A stretch of 64,000 bases of DNA from Seongchinamella unica (GCF_004354085.1 NZ_SMSE01000002.1:620001-684000); one strand, 5' to 3'. Positions 8,375 to 16,453 are shown, numbered from the stretch's first letter. Translations and numbers: made by a program. The notes: generated by a model not told the origin, from the letters alone.

Positions 8375-8834
8375 GTTGAGCGCAACTGTCCGGGTGCGGG
8401 TTCAGGAGGGCGATTTTGACGTTGCCAGCCTGCAGCGCTCCCTGCTTCAGGGGGACGCAGCGGAGGGCGCGATTGCAACCTTTACCGGCTATGTGCGCAA
8501 CAGCAATAACGATCGCCCGGTGCTTGCCCTGGAGCTGGAACACTATCCGGGGATGACCGAGCGCAGTATCACCAGTATTGCACGTGACGCCTGCGCGCGG
8601 TGGCCATTGCTGGCAGTGGGGGTTGTGCACCGGGTAGGAAAATTGAAGCCGGCAAACCAGATTGTCTGGGTGGGAGTCAGCGCCAAGCACCGGGAGGCGG
8701 CGTTTGCCGCCTGCGAATTTATCATGGACTACCTCAAGACCCGGGCGCCATTCTGGAAAAAGGAAACTGGTCCCGACGGCAGTCATTGGGTCGATGCCCG
8801 GCAGTCGGATAATGAACGAGCCGGGCGCTGGTAG
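8367..8834 (+). CDS. moaE: Molybdopterin synthase catalytic subunit MoaE
   Basis: Large subunit of molybdopterin synthase, 155 residues; transfers sulfur from thiocarboxylated MoaD to cyclic pyranopterin monophosphate. Seen: GAIATFTGYVRN (the F-x-G-x-V-R block), LELEHYPGMTE, HRVGKLKPANQIVWVGVSAKHREAAFAACEFIMDYLKTRAPFWKKE, with the catalytic lysines in the last block. It overlaps moaD by 8 bp if GTG 8367 is used; a TTG at 8376 directly after an AGGTGG stretch is an equally possible start. The MoaD C-terminus inserts into this subunit, in line with the coupled gene pair. Confidence 0.95.
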   Translation: MVELSATVRVRVQEGDFDVASLQRSLLQGDAAEGAIATFTGYVRNSNNDRPVLALELEHYPGMTERSITSIARDACARWPLLAVGVVHRVGKLKPANQIVWVGVSAKHREAAFAACEFIMDYLKTRAPFWKKETGPDGSHWVDARQSDNERAGRW

Positions 8835-8880
8835 CCCCGGGATCAACAATAACCGAAACAGGGGATGCTCCCGGGGCTTT
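8833..8880 (+). terminator. Candidate terminator after moaCDE
   Basis: A perfect 10-bp inverted repeat, AGCCCCGGGA (8833-8842) and TCCCGGGGCT (8869-8878), spans a 26-nt loop and runs into only three T residues. The stem starts at the moaE stop codon. The long loop and short T run make it a weak intrinsic terminator at best; it could instead protect the mRNA 3' end. Confidence 0.4.
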
Positions 8881-8927
8881 ACCCGGGTTGAATACCCCGC
8901 TTGAACTTCATCCTGTAAGGAGTAGCA

Positions 8928-9404
8928 ATGAATATCGACGGACGTGAATTGCGTAATGCCCTGGGCCGCTTCGCAACCGGAGTCTGCGTAATCACCACCG
9001 TGGACAGCAATGGCAATGCCCTTGGCATGACAGCCAATTCCTTTTCCTCCGTGTCGCTGGACCCGCCGCTGGTGCTGTGGAACCTGCAGAATGGCTCAGA
9101 TGTATACGCCGCATTTGCCAGCCCCCGCCGCTTCGCCATTAACGTGCTCAGCGACCAGCAGATGGACCTGTCCAACCAGTACGCCCGAAAAGGCGATCAC
9201 CTGCTGGATGCGGCGCACTTTCGCCAGGGGCGCCATGGCGCACCGATGCTGCGCGGCGCCCTGGTCAGCTTCGAGTGCGATTTGCATGCAACCCACGAGG
9301 GCGGTGACCACCTGATCATCGTTGGCCGGGTGCTTGACGTAAGCAGCAGACCCGGCGGTGACCCCCTGCTGTTTTTCTCCGGTGCCTATCGCCAGCTACA
9401 CTGA
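8928..9404 (+). CDS. Flavin reductase-like FMN-binding protein
   Basis: 158-residue split-barrel flavin reductase (Flavin_Reduct family, as in HpaC and NtaB). Visible blocks are LRNALGRFATGVCVITT near the start, the T-A-N-S-F-S-S-V-S-L-D-P-P-L-V-L flavin-contact stretch at about residues 35-50, FAINVLSDQQ, and a final LLFFSGAYRQL. Such enzymes supply reduced FMN or FAD to two-component monooxygenases using NAD(P)H. No clear monooxygenase partner lies beside it; the LLM-class oxidoreductase about 1.5 kb upstream on the other strand is a possible but unproven partner. Ribosome site TAAGGAGT lies 7 nt upstream of the ATG. Confidence 0.88.
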   Translation: MNIDGRELRNALGRFATGVCVITTVDSNGNALGMTANSFSSVSLDPPLVLWNLQNGSDVYAAFASPRRFAINVLSDQQMDLSNQYARKGDHLLDAAHFRQGRHGAPMLRGALVSFECDLHATHEGGDHLIIVGRVLDVSSRPGGDPLLFFSGAYRQLH

Positions 9405-9485
9405 AGCCCTCGCCGTTAATGATGATAGGCTCTATACTGCTGCCTTTCTGATACGGGCCGGGCCCCGATAGCGGTAAGCGAATAC

Positions 9486-10043
9486 ATGAAGTTCTGTACC
9501 AGCTGCGGTAATACCGTTGCGCTAAAAATTCCCCAGGGTGACGATCGCGAGCGATTTGTCTGCACCAGTTGCGAGACGATTCACTATGTCAACCCGCGTG
9601 TCATTGTTGGCTGTCTGCCGGTTTATGAAGGCAGGGTGCTACTGTGCAAACGCGCCATCGAGCCGAGGCTCGGGTACTGGACGTTACCGGCGGGATTTAT
9701 GGAGAACGGGGAAACCACGCCGCAGGGCGCCGCCAGGGAAACCTGGGAAGAGGCGCGGGCGAGGGTCAGTAAACTGGAACTGTACCGGGTGTTCGATGTG
9801 CCCTATATCAGCCAGGTGTACATGTTTTATCGCTGCGAGCTGGATAATGGCGAGTACGGTGTCGGGCCCGAAAGCCTGGAGACAGCACTTTACGAAGAAC
9901 AGGGTATTCCCTGGGACCAGATCGCATTCCCGGTGGTCAGGGAAACACTGCGCGAGTATTTCGATGACGTGCGCGAGGGGCATTTCCCGGTGCGCGTGTC
10001 CGCTATCGAGTACCGCCATCGCAAACAACAGGACAAGGAGTAA
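9486..10043 (+). CDS. Nudix hydrolase with N-terminal zinc ribbon
   Basis: 185 residues. The N-terminus has a zinc ribbon of two C-x2-C pairs (FCTSCG near 3-8 and VCTSCE near 25-30). The Nudix box follows (G-F-M-E-N-G-E-T-T-P-Q-G-A-A-R-E-T-W-E-E, about 76-95), with all metal-binding glutamates present. This domain order is that of NudC-like and related zinc-ribbon Nudix proteins acting on nucleoside diphosphate derivatives; the Nudix box is nearer the middle and the protein shorter than in NudC, so NAD decapping should not be assumed. A TATACT at 9433-9438 could be its -10 element, without a convincing -35. It lies 3 bp before bcp, which points to cotranscription. Confidence 0.85.
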   Translation: MKFCTSCGNTVALKIPQGDDRERFVCTSCETIHYVNPRVIVGCLPVYEGRVLLCKRAIEPRLGYWTLPAGFMENGETTPQGAARETWEEARARVSKLELYRVFDVPYISQVYMFYRCELDNGEYGVGPESLETALYEEQGIPWDQIAFPVVRETLREYFDDVREGHFPVRVSAIEYRHRKQQDKE

Positions 10044-10046
10044 GCA

Positions 10047-10532
10047 ATGGCATTCCCCAAAATAGGCAATATGGCCCCGGCTTTCACCCTGCTGGACCAG
10101 GATGGCAACAAGGTCAGTCTCAAGCAGTTCAGGGGCGAGAAAAACGTGGTGCTCTATTTTTATCCCAAGGCCATGACGCCTGGCTGTACTGTGCAGGCCT
10201 GCGGTATTCGCGACAGCGCAAAAGAACTGGCAAAGCTGGATACCGTGGTGCTCGGTGTCAGTCCCGACCCCGTTGCAAGGCTGGGGCGGTTTATCGAGAA
10301 GCAGGACCTCAATTTCACCCTGCTGTCCGACGAAGACCACGCGATTACGGAAAAATACGGTGCCTGGGGAATGAAGAAGTTCATGGGGCGGGAGTTTATG
10401 GGCGTGCTGCGTACCACCTTCATCATCGGTAAGGACGGGCGACTCAAACACGTGATGGACAAGGTGAAAACCAAGACGCACCACGACGACGTGATTGCAT
10501 TGATCAAGGAGCTCGGACTGGACAAGAGCTGA
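10047..10532 (+). CDS. bcp: Thioredoxin-dependent peroxiredoxin Bcp
   Basis: Peroxiredoxin Q/BCP subfamily, 161 residues, reducing hydroperoxides with electrons from thioredoxin. The peroxidatic cysteine is Cys47 in M-T-P-G-C-T, with the resolving Cys52 five residues on (C-T-V-Q-A-C), the arrangement of E. coli BCP. The arginine needed to activate the thiolate is in R-T-T-F-I-I (about residue 115). The upstream Nudix gene and the downstream metallo-hydrolase gene are within 3 bp on each side, suggesting a three-gene transcript. Confidence 0.95.
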   Translation: MAFPKIGNMAPAFTLLDQDGNKVSLKQFRGEKNVVLYFYPKAMTPGCTVQACGIRDSAKELAKLDTVVLGVSPDPVARLGRFIEKQDLNFTLLSDEDHAITEKYGAWGMKKFMGREFMGVLRTTFIIGKDGRLKHVMDKVKTKTHHDDVIALIKELGLDKS

Positions 10533-10534
10533 TC

Positions 10535-11626
10535 GTGCTTCGCTATCCCTACGATGAAGTTCCCGCCCCGGGCGAACTGCTGCAGGTGGCAGAGGGTGTG
10601 TACTGGCTGCGCATGCCGCTGCCGATGGCGCTGGATCATATCAACCTGTACCTGCTCGAGGACGGTGACGGCTGGTGGATCGTCGACACTGGAATGGCCC
10701 TTGGAGCCACCGAGGAACTGTGGGAGCAGATATTTGAACATTCCCTTGGCGGCAAGCCGGTAAAAGCGGTACTGGCCACCCACTGGCACCCCGACCATAC
10801 CGGGCTCGCCGGTTGGCTGTGTGACCGCTGGCGTGTCCCTTTCTACATGACCCGCGGGGAATACCTCACCGGGCTGGTTTATACCCGGGCTGAACCGGAA
10901 CACTTTGGCTGGACCAACGAACAGCATCACCTGCGCATGGGCCGCGATCCGGCCGGTGTTGCGGCCGCCCGCGAGAGCATGGGCGGAATTCGTCGTATCA
11001 CCCGGCCATTGCCCACCTCCTATCAGCGCCTCGAAGACGGAGGCCGGCTCACGATCAACGGACGGCGCTGGGAGGTGGTGGTGGGCGAGGGGCATTCGCC
11101 GGAACATGCCTGCCTGTACAGTGAGTCCCTCAATGTACTGATTTCCGGCGACCAGGTGATACCGAGGATTACCAGCAATATCAGCGTTTCCGGCAGTGAA
11201 CCGGATGGCAACCCGCTCAAGGTCTGGCTGGCCTCGCTGGATCGTTTTCTGGAAGTGCTTCCGGATGACGCGCTGGTACTGCCTGCGCACAATGTTCCCT
11301 TCTACGGGCTGCATCATCGGCTCCGTTACCTGACCGAGCACCACGAGGAGCACCTGATTGCCCTGGAGGCCGCCTGTGTCGAAGAGGCCAGGTCGGCGGT
11401 GGAGTTGTTGCCGGTGCTATTCACCCGTGAGCTGGATGACCAGCACGTCGGGCTCGCCCTGGGCGAGTGCCTGGCCCACCTGAACTACCTGATGCATCGC
11501 GGGCAACTGCAGCGCTCAGTCGATGCCCGGGGCTGCTATCGCTACCGGTCGATTGACGAGACCCTGACAATGCGCCTCAGAAAGCGTAAGCACCGCGGGG
11601 AAGGCCTGTCTCCTATGCAGGTTTAG
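10535..11626 (+). CDS. Metallo-beta-lactamase-fold hydrolase
   Basis: 363-residue MBL-fold enzyme. The metal-binding motif T-H-W-H-P-D-H-T-G is at 82-90, after the strand ending in WWIVDTGM, with further ligands in E-G-H-S-P-E-H (about 188-194), S-G-D-Q-V-I (about 208) and L-P-A-H-N (about 250). A C-terminal helical extension of about 100 residues follows (from YGLHHRLRYL), as in hydroxyacylglutathione hydrolase-like or lactonase-like subgroups that end in a winged-helix-like region. The substrate is unknown; acyl-CoA thioesters or lactones are plausible. GTG start at 10535, 3 bp after bcp. Confidence 0.83.
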   Translation: MLRYPYDEVPAPGELLQVAEGVYWLRMPLPMALDHINLYLLEDGDGWWIVDTGMALGATEELWEQIFEHSLGGKPVKAVLATHWHPDHTGLAGWLCDRWRVPFYMTRGEYLTGLVYTRAEPEHFGWTNEQHHLRMGRDPAGVAAARESMGGIRRITRPLPTSYQRLEDGGRLTINGRRWEVVVGEGHSPEHACLYSESLNVLISGDQVIPRITSNISVSGSEPDGNPLKVWLASLDRFLEVLPDDALVLPAHNVPFYGLHHRLRYLTEHHEEHLIALEAACVEEARSAVELLPVLFTRELDDQHVGLALGECLAHLNYLMHRGQLQRSVDARGCYRYRSIDETLTMRLRKRKHRGEGLSPMQV

Positions 11627-11648
11627 CAATTAAAACAATATGATATAG

Positions 11649-11678
11649 CCGTTATATGATGTAAATGCTACATAACGG
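11649..11678. promoter_or_regulatory. Inverted repeat upstream of P450 gene (possible operator)
   Basis: CCGTTAT (11649-11655) and ATAACGG (11672-11678) form a perfect 7-bp inverted repeat with a 16-nt AT-rich spacer, in the 174-bp AT-rich gap before the P450 gene. The 23-bp centre-to-centre spacing (about two helical turns) would suit a dimeric regulator. No T run follows, so a terminator is less likely. Regulator unknown. Confidence 0.35.
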
Positions 11679-11800
11679 TCGTGCCTGGGGTGTCCCGGTA
11701 GCGTCGAACGGTGGGCACCCAAACGCATCAGCCAACAGGGTGGGGCGGGCATCAGGCGATGAGAGTAAACTTCGGCAAGCCGTCGTGAGAGGAAGCAGAC

Positions 11801-13033
11801 ATGGGGGACCGCCCGCATATTGACCTGACCGATCCGCAAAGCTATCAGGGTGGACTGCCCCGGGAACAGTTTCACTACCTGCGCCGGGAGCAACCGGTCT
11901 ACTGGCACGAGGATTCGCAGCAGGGGGTGGGTTTCTGGGCGGTGACCCGGCAACAGGACCTGGACTATGTGTCCAAGAACCCGGCGCTGTTTTCCTCGGC
12001 CGCGCGGGGCTGTCTGCTGCGGGAGATGGGAGAAGAACAACTGGCCATGATCCGCACCCAGCTGATCAACATGGATCCGCCGCAGCACCTCAAGTACCGC
12101 CGGCTGGTGCGGGCGGCGTTCACCCCCAGGGTGGTCGATACCTATGAAGCCCGTTTCCGTGAAGTTGCCCGGGGTCTGGTCGACAGGGCGGTGGCGGACG
12201 GACATTGCGAATTTGTCGAGGCTATCGCTGTGGATCTGCCACTGGTGGCGATTTGCGAACTGATGGGTGTGCCGCTGGAGAAGCGACGTCGCCTGTTTGA
12301 GCTGACCAATATCATGCTGGGGATGGATGACCCCGAATTGAGCACGTCGGAAGAGGATGGCATGAACGCGGCCGCGGAAATGTTCATGATGGCCCTGGAA
12401 TTGGCTGCTGAGCACCGGGCCAAGCCGAAGAACGACATCGTCAACACCTTGCTCACCGGTACAGTGGAGGACGAGCCCCTCTCCGACGATGAATTCTGTA
12501 ACTTTTTCCTGATGTTGATCGTGGCCGGCAATGAAACAACCCGGACCGTAACCAGCCAGGGTATGCGCTTGTTGATGGAGCACCCCGACCAGTACCAGGC
12601 GCTGGTGGATGACCCCACGCTCATTACCCACGCGATTGAGGAAATCCTGCGTTATAACCCGGCAGTCATCGCTTTCCGTCGCACGGCAATGGAGGACCTG
12701 GAACTGGGCGGCCGGCAGATCAGCAAGGGTGACAGGATTCAGCTGTTTTATGGTGCGGCCTGCGCCGATGAAACGATATTTACCGATCCGGACCGTTTTG
12801 ACATTACCCGCAACCAGCGTGAGGACGTCCGCAATGAGCACCGCGCATTCGGCGTCGGCCAGCACTTCTGCATGGGGTCACATCTTGCCCGCCTCGAGTT
12901 GCAGGTCATCTTCGAAGAAATTACCCGGCGTATACGCAATCCCCGACTCAACGGCGAGATCAACTGGTTGCGATCCAACTTCATTAACGGCATCAAGGCC
13001 ATGCCGATCGCCTTCGATGTGGCTGATGCCTGA
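11801..13033 (+). CDS. Cytochrome P450
   Basis: 410-residue soluble bacterial cytochrome P450. The I-helix oxygen-activation motif A-G-N-E-T-T-R is at 242-248, the K-helix E-x-x-R at E-I-L-R (about 286-289), and the heme-binding loop F-G-V-G-Q-H-F-C at 350-357 with Cys357 as axial thiolate. Overall blocks (LINMDPPQHLKYRRLVRAAFTP near 87) resemble linalool- and steroid-type CYP families of proteobacteria and actinobacteria. Substrate not assignable. No ferredoxin or ferredoxin reductase is adjacent, so electrons must come from elsewhere. Followed at 17 bp by a HIT protein, then GST-like, SnoaL-like and outer-membrane genes, all in the same direction. Confidence 0.95.
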   Translation: MGDRPHIDLTDPQSYQGGLPREQFHYLRREQPVYWHEDSQQGVGFWAVTRQQDLDYVSKNPALFSSAARGCLLREMGEEQLAMIRTQLINMDPPQHLKYRRLVRAAFTPRVVDTYEARFREVARGLVDRAVADGHCEFVEAIAVDLPLVAICELMGVPLEKRRRLFELTNIMLGMDDPELSTSEEDGMNAAAEMFMMALELAAEHRAKPKNDIVNTLLTGTVEDEPLSDDEFCNFFLMLIVAGNETTRTVTSQGMRLLMEHPDQYQALVDDPTLITHAIEEILRYNPAVIAFRRTAMEDLELGGRQISKGDRIQLFYGAACADETIFTDPDRFDITRNQREDVRNEHRAFGVGQHFCMGSHLARLELQVIFEEITRRIRNPRLNGEINWLRSNFINGIKAMPIAFDVADA

Positions 13034-13050
13034 GCCAGGGGACTCGCAAC

Positions 13051-13482
13051 ATGAGTGACGGTTGTATTTTTTGCCAGATTCTCGCTGCCAAGGCGCCTTG
13101 CTACCCGGTACACGAAACCCGCTATACCCGGACGTTTCTCGATATATTTCCCGCGGCTCCCGGACACTGCCTGATCGTCACCAAGAAGCATTACACCGAC
13201 ATTTTTGATGCCACCCCGGAGTCAATCGGCCTGGTGGGGCATGTATCCACGCTGATCGCTCACGCCGTGAAGGAGGAACTGCAGTGCGACGGGGTCGGTA
13301 TCTTCCAGCTCAACGGTGCAGCTGCGGGACAGACGGTATTTCATTATCACATGCACGTTATCCCCCGGAACGAGGGCGATGACCTTAAAATTCATTCACG
13401 GGCCCCGGGTGATCCCGACGAGTTGCAGGCCATGGCCGAGCGCCTGCGCCAGCGGGCGTACTCGATGCGGATAGACGATTGA
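13051..13482 (+). CDS. HIT family nucleotide hydrolase
   Basis: 143-residue histidine triad protein. The triad H-Y-H-M-H-V-I-P lies at 98-105, with the middle histidine acting as nucleophile on nucleotide phosphates. The N-terminal C-I-F-C pair (residues 5-8), with a later H/C, is the zinc site common in HinT and Hit-like proteins. The family cleaves AMP-lysine, phosphoramidates or dinucleoside polyphosphates; the exact substrate is unknown. 17 bp after the P450 and 19 bp before the GST-like gene. Confidence 0.9.
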   Translation: MSDGCIFCQILAAKAPCYPVHETRYTRTFLDIFPAAPGHCLIVTKKHYTDIFDATPESIGLVGHVSTLIAHAVKEELQCDGVGIFQLNGAAAGQTVFHYHMHVIPRNEGDDLKIHSRAPGDPDELQAMAERLRQRAYSMRIDD

Positions 13483-13501
13483 AGCGGGGCGACAGGAAAA
13501 A

Positions 13502-14260
13502 ATGATGGACTATGTTTCGGTAGCAGACGCCAGGGACGGGCAGGGCCTGCGAGTGGTGTTGACCAAAGGCGTGCCCGGTCCCTGGGGCGAGTCAATCAAG
13601 GCGATGCTGGCTTACAAGGGACTCGATTACCTGCCGGTTGCCCAGGACGGGGGCGGGGAAAATCCGGAATTGCGGGCCTGGACCGGGCAAACCGCCGCCC
13701 CCGTGCTGGTCAGCGACGAGCTTCCGCCGGCCTGTCACTGGCTGGACCAACTGATGCTGCTCGAGCGACTGCAGCCGGAACCGGCGCTGCTGCCGGCAGA
13801 CTGTGACCAGAGATCCAGGGCCATCGGTCTGTGCGCCCTGATTGCCGGCGCCGACGGTTTTGGCTGGCAGCGGCGTCTGCTGATGCTCCAGCCGATGATG
13901 GACATGGAAAGCGTTCCGGCCCGCAGCCAGCGGCTGGCGCAGAAATACGGTTACTCCGCAGAGGCAGTGCAGCAGGCCGTCGCGCGCATGCGACAGATCA
14001 GCCAGTATCTCGAACATAGCCTGAGTAACACAGCGGGCGATTATTTCTTTGGCGGCGCCCCCGGCGCGGTGGATTTCTATTGGGCCAATTTCGCTGGCAT
14101 GATCAAGCCACTGCCGCCTGAGCTAAACCCCATGCCCGACTGGTTCAGGCCGATTTATACCAGCAGCGACCCACAGATTCTGGAGTGCCTCAGCGCGCCG
14201 CTGGAAAAGCACCGCGACATGATGTACGAACGGCACATTGCCACACCATTAGAGTTCTAG
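13502..14260 (+). CDS. Glutathione S-transferase-like protein
   Basis: 252 residues. The N-terminus reads like a thioredoxin-fold GST domain: a first strand (LRVVLTKGVPGPWGESIKAML), a later strand with cis-Pro context (W-T-G-Q-T-A-A-P-V-L-V) around residues 60-72, then an all-helical C-terminal half ending in GGAPGAVDFYWANF (about 183-197), the usual hydrophobic core position of GST C-domains. A clear catalytic Cys or Ser at the first helix is not obvious. Substrate and activity unknown; it may be a divergent member. The start at ATG 13502 has AGGAAA just upstream; ATG 13505 is equivalent. Confidence 0.65.
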   Translation: MMDYVSVADARDGQGLRVVLTKGVPGPWGESIKAMLAYKGLDYLPVAQDGGGENPELRAWTGQTAAPVLVSDELPPACHWLDQLMLLERLQPEPALLPADCDQRSRAIGLCALIAGADGFGWQRRLLMLQPMMDMESVPARSQRLAQKYGYSAEAVQQAVARMRQISQYLEHSLSNTAGDYFFGGAPGAVDFYWANFAGMIKPLPPELNPMPDWFRPIYTSSDPQILECLSAPLEKHRDMMYERHIATPLEF

Positions 14261-14268
14261 GAGTCACT

Positions 14269-14721
14269 ATGCTTTCACAACAGGAATTGTCGGATCGGCT
14301 GGAGATCCAGGACCTGGTCTTCCATTACGCCGACCTGGTCGACAGCAGGCAGCTTGAGCGACTGCGCAGCGATGTGTTTACCGGGGACGCCCACATCGAC
14401 TACAGCGCGATGGGCGGTAGCGTCGGCAATGTGGATGAGACCCTGGCCTTTCTCAAGGCCTCCCTGACCGAAGAACTGTTTCCGGCCAGCCAGCACCTGA
14501 ACGCCAATGTACAGGTCAGCGTCGGTGGTGATAGCGGCACGGGGAGGGTGATGTGTTTCAATCCCATGGTCATGGCCATGCCCGATGGCAATCGGCAGAC
14601 TATCCTGATGGGGCTGTGGTATGTGGATGAATATCGACGCACCCCGGCGGGATGGCGCATCAGTCGTCGCGAAGAAGTAAAGAGCTGGGTGTTCAACGCA
14701 CCGGATTTTATGGACCTGTAA
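14269..14721 (+). CDS. SnoaL/NTF2-like protein
   Basis: 150-residue alpha+beta-barrel protein of the SnoaL-like (NTF2) superfamily: EIQDLVFHYADLVDSRQLERL at the first helix pair, a D-A-H-I-D-Y-S strand, and a final LMGLWYVDEYRRTPAGWRISRREEVKSW sheet. Members are small dehydratases, isomerases or hydroxylases, or unknown. The start at 14269 is set by GGAG 8 nt upstream (TAGGAGTCACT); longer in-frame extensions overlap the preceding gene. The stop is directly followed by the next ATG (14722), so it is cotranslated with the outer-membrane-like gene. Confidence 0.8.
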   Translation: MLSQQELSDRLEIQDLVFHYADLVDSRQLERLRSDVFTGDAHIDYSAMGGSVGNVDETLAFLKASLTEELFPASQHLNANVQVSVGGDSGTGRVMCFNPMVMAMPDGNRQTILMGLWYVDEYRRTPAGWRISRREEVKSWVFNAPDFMDL

Positions 14722-15630
14722 ATGGCTGATTCCCGGTTGAAAGGTGCGGGGCTGGCTTTTCTTTGCGGATTTGCCGGGTTGTCGCTGCCTGCCACGGCCC
14801 AGGAACTGGAACCCCGCAGCTTTAACAACGTACCTGTCAGTCAAACCTTCGTCTCCGTCGGACTGGTGCGCTCCGAGGGCGAACTGGCCCCCCCGGGTTC
14901 CTCACCGCTGGAAAAGGCAGAGCTCACTATCGATGTGCTCGCAGCGGCCGTTTCCCGTTCATTTTCCCTCGCGGGCGATTCGGCCAAGGCCGATATGGTC
15001 GTGGCGCGCAGCTGTTACGAAGGCTGGGGCATCTTCCAGGGGGAATACGTGGAAGGTCGCCGTTGCGAATACCTGGACCCGAAGTTCAAGCTGACCTGGA
15101 ACTTCTACGGTGCTCCGGCTACTGAACTCAAGGATTTTGCCCGCTGGCAGGAGGGTATGGTGATCGGCGCCTCGGTGGCGGTCACTGCCCCCTGGGGTAC
15201 CTATAATTCGGAACACCTGATCAATGCCGGGTCCAATCGCTGGCAGGTCAAGCCGGTCATCGGTATGTCCCGGCGCCGTGGCAACTGGCAGTGGGAGCTG
15301 CATCTGGGGGCGACTTTCTACGAGGACAACGACAATTTTTTCAACGGGATTCATGTCGAGCAGGATCCGCTGTATTCGACCAGCGTCCACCTCATATACA
15401 ACTTCAGCCGCGGTTGGCTCTCGCTCGACGGTAATTATTTTACCGGCGGGCGTACCACCAAAAATGGGGTTCGCCAGGATGACCGCCAGGACAATTCGCG
15501 TTGGGGAATCACCTGGACCCGGCCGCTGGGAGGTAAACACCTGATTAAACTCAATGCCAATACGGGTGTGATCACCCGCATCGGTAATGACTTTGATACC
15601 TTTGGGATAGGCTGGGTATACCGGCTGTAA
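14722..15630 (+). CDS. Outer-membrane protein, phenol MetA degradation/transporter family-like
   Basis: 302 residues with a cleavable signal peptide ending near A-T-A-Q-E (residue 27). The mature part is rich in alternating aromatic/polar strands (GMVIGASVAVTAPWGTYN, NWQWELHLGATFYEDND, FSRGWLSLDGNYFTGGRTT) and ends in a terminal aromatic-rich strand (F-G-I-G-W-V-Y-R-L), as beta-barrels do. It resembles the MetA-pathway of phenol degradation / transporter family (PF13557). Likely an outer-membrane channel for hydrophobic compounds, in keeping with a P450 gene in the same run. Starts at the base after the preceding stop and ends 6 bp from the convergent MarR gene. Confidence 0.75.
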   Translation: MADSRLKGAGLAFLCGFAGLSLPATAQELEPRSFNNVPVSQTFVSVGLVRSEGELAPPGSSPLEKAELTIDVLAAAVSRSFSLAGDSAKADMVVARSCYEGWGIFQGEYVEGRRCEYLDPKFKLTWNFYGAPATELKDFARWQEGMVIGASVAVTAPWGTYNSEHLINAGSNRWQVKPVIGMSRRRGNWQWELHLGATFYEDNDNFFNGIHVEQDPLYSTSVHLIYNFSRGWLSLDGNYFTGGRTTKNGVRQDDRQDNSRWGITWTRPLGGKHLIKLNANTGVITRIGNDFDTFGIGWVYRL

Positions 15631-15636
15631 GCGCTG

Positions 15637-16137
15637 TTACCGGTTGTTGGTCCACGATTCCGGCAGGTATTCCAGTTGCAGTTGGTCCACCGCCTGGCGC
15701 AGCCGTTCCTCCAGTGCCTGTAATTCTTCTGCGCCGATCTTTTCCTCGTAGTGAGTGCGCGCCTCGTCCACGGCAGCGAGGCTGTCAGCCGCCAGCTTGA
15801 CCCCCTGGTCGGTCAGGCGGATTTCCCGCGCGCGCTTGTCGCTGTCATCCACACCGCGGTCAATGTAGCCCATTTGTTCCAGCTCCTTGAGCATTTTGCC
15901 CATGGCCTGCTGGGTAATCTGGGCCCGTTCGGCCAGCTCGCTGACCCGGACTGATCCCAGGCCGAGGTTGGCAAATACCTGGCTGTGAGCGGGTCGGATC
16001 CGGGGGTGGCCCCGACCCGCGAGCTGATTGAATATGCGGCGCTCGTAGTCACGGGAAAACTCGCGCAGTAGTCGGGGGAGGTTGTTGGAGAGTCGATAGG
16101 CGATCTCCCGGTTGGAATCAGCGACGTTCTTTTTCAC
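15637..16137 (-). CDS. MarR family transcriptional regulator
   Basis: 166-residue winged-helix repressor of the MarR family. The recognition region reads V-R-V-S-E-L-A-E-R-A-Q-I-T-Q-Q-A-M-G-K-M-L-K-E-L, followed by the wing D-R-G-V-D-D-S-D-K-R-A-R-E-I-R-L-T-D-Q-G, all family hallmarks. The GTG start at 16137 is chosen because GAGGGG lies 4-9 nt upstream and the reading frame before it is not conserved-looking. It may control the convergent P450-to-outer-membrane run, its own gene, or yajC; which is not shown by sequence. A perfect palindrome at 16222-16241 in its upstream region is a candidate operator. Confidence 0.9.
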   Translation of the reverse strand: MKKNVADSNREIAYRLSNNLPRLLREFSRDYERRIFNQLAGRGHPRIRPAHSQVFANLGLGSVRVSELAERAQITQQAMGKMLKELEQMGYIDRGVDDSDKRAREIRLTDQGVKLAADSLAAVDEARTHYEEKIGAEELQALEERLRQAVDQLQLEYLPESWTNNR

Positions 16138-16221
16138 AAGCCCCTCATTGGCTATCCCGCGGCGGCAGGCAGTCGTACCGCTTTTCAATCTGCGGAGAAT
16201 TTTAACCCTAAAGCGTGGGGG

Positions 16222-16241
16222 CGGCACGATTATTCGTGCCG
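16222..16241. promoter_or_regulatory. Perfect hairpin palindrome, candidate MarR operator
   Basis: CGGCACGA (16222-16229), TTAT, TCGTGCCG (16234-16241): an 8-bp perfect inverted repeat with a 4-nt centre, 85 bp upstream of the MarR start. No T run follows on either strand, so an operator fits better than a terminator. MarR proteins bind 16-20 bp palindromes of this size. Confidence 0.45.
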
Positions 16242-16424
16242 AACGGTCCCTACAGGCTGGTAATTTGAACGTCAACGGCGGCGCCTGCAGTTCCGGGTGA
16301 TCACCCCCCGACTGCATGATGAAGCGCTGGCGGCAGACAGATATACAGACCGGCGCTTTTCCGACCATGCACCGCAGATCATGGATTACGAGCGGGAAAT
16401 CACCGCCCGGGCTGACCGACACAA

Positions 16425-16453
16425 TTGCCCGGGGCAGTGAAACCCTGTACATT
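16425..16453 (+). promoter_or_regulatory. Candidate yajC promoter
   Basis: TTGCCC (16425-16430), 17 bp, TACATT (16448-16453): 4 of 6 matches to each sigma-70 hexamer, about 50 bp before the yajC start. Modest evidence. Confidence 0.35.
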
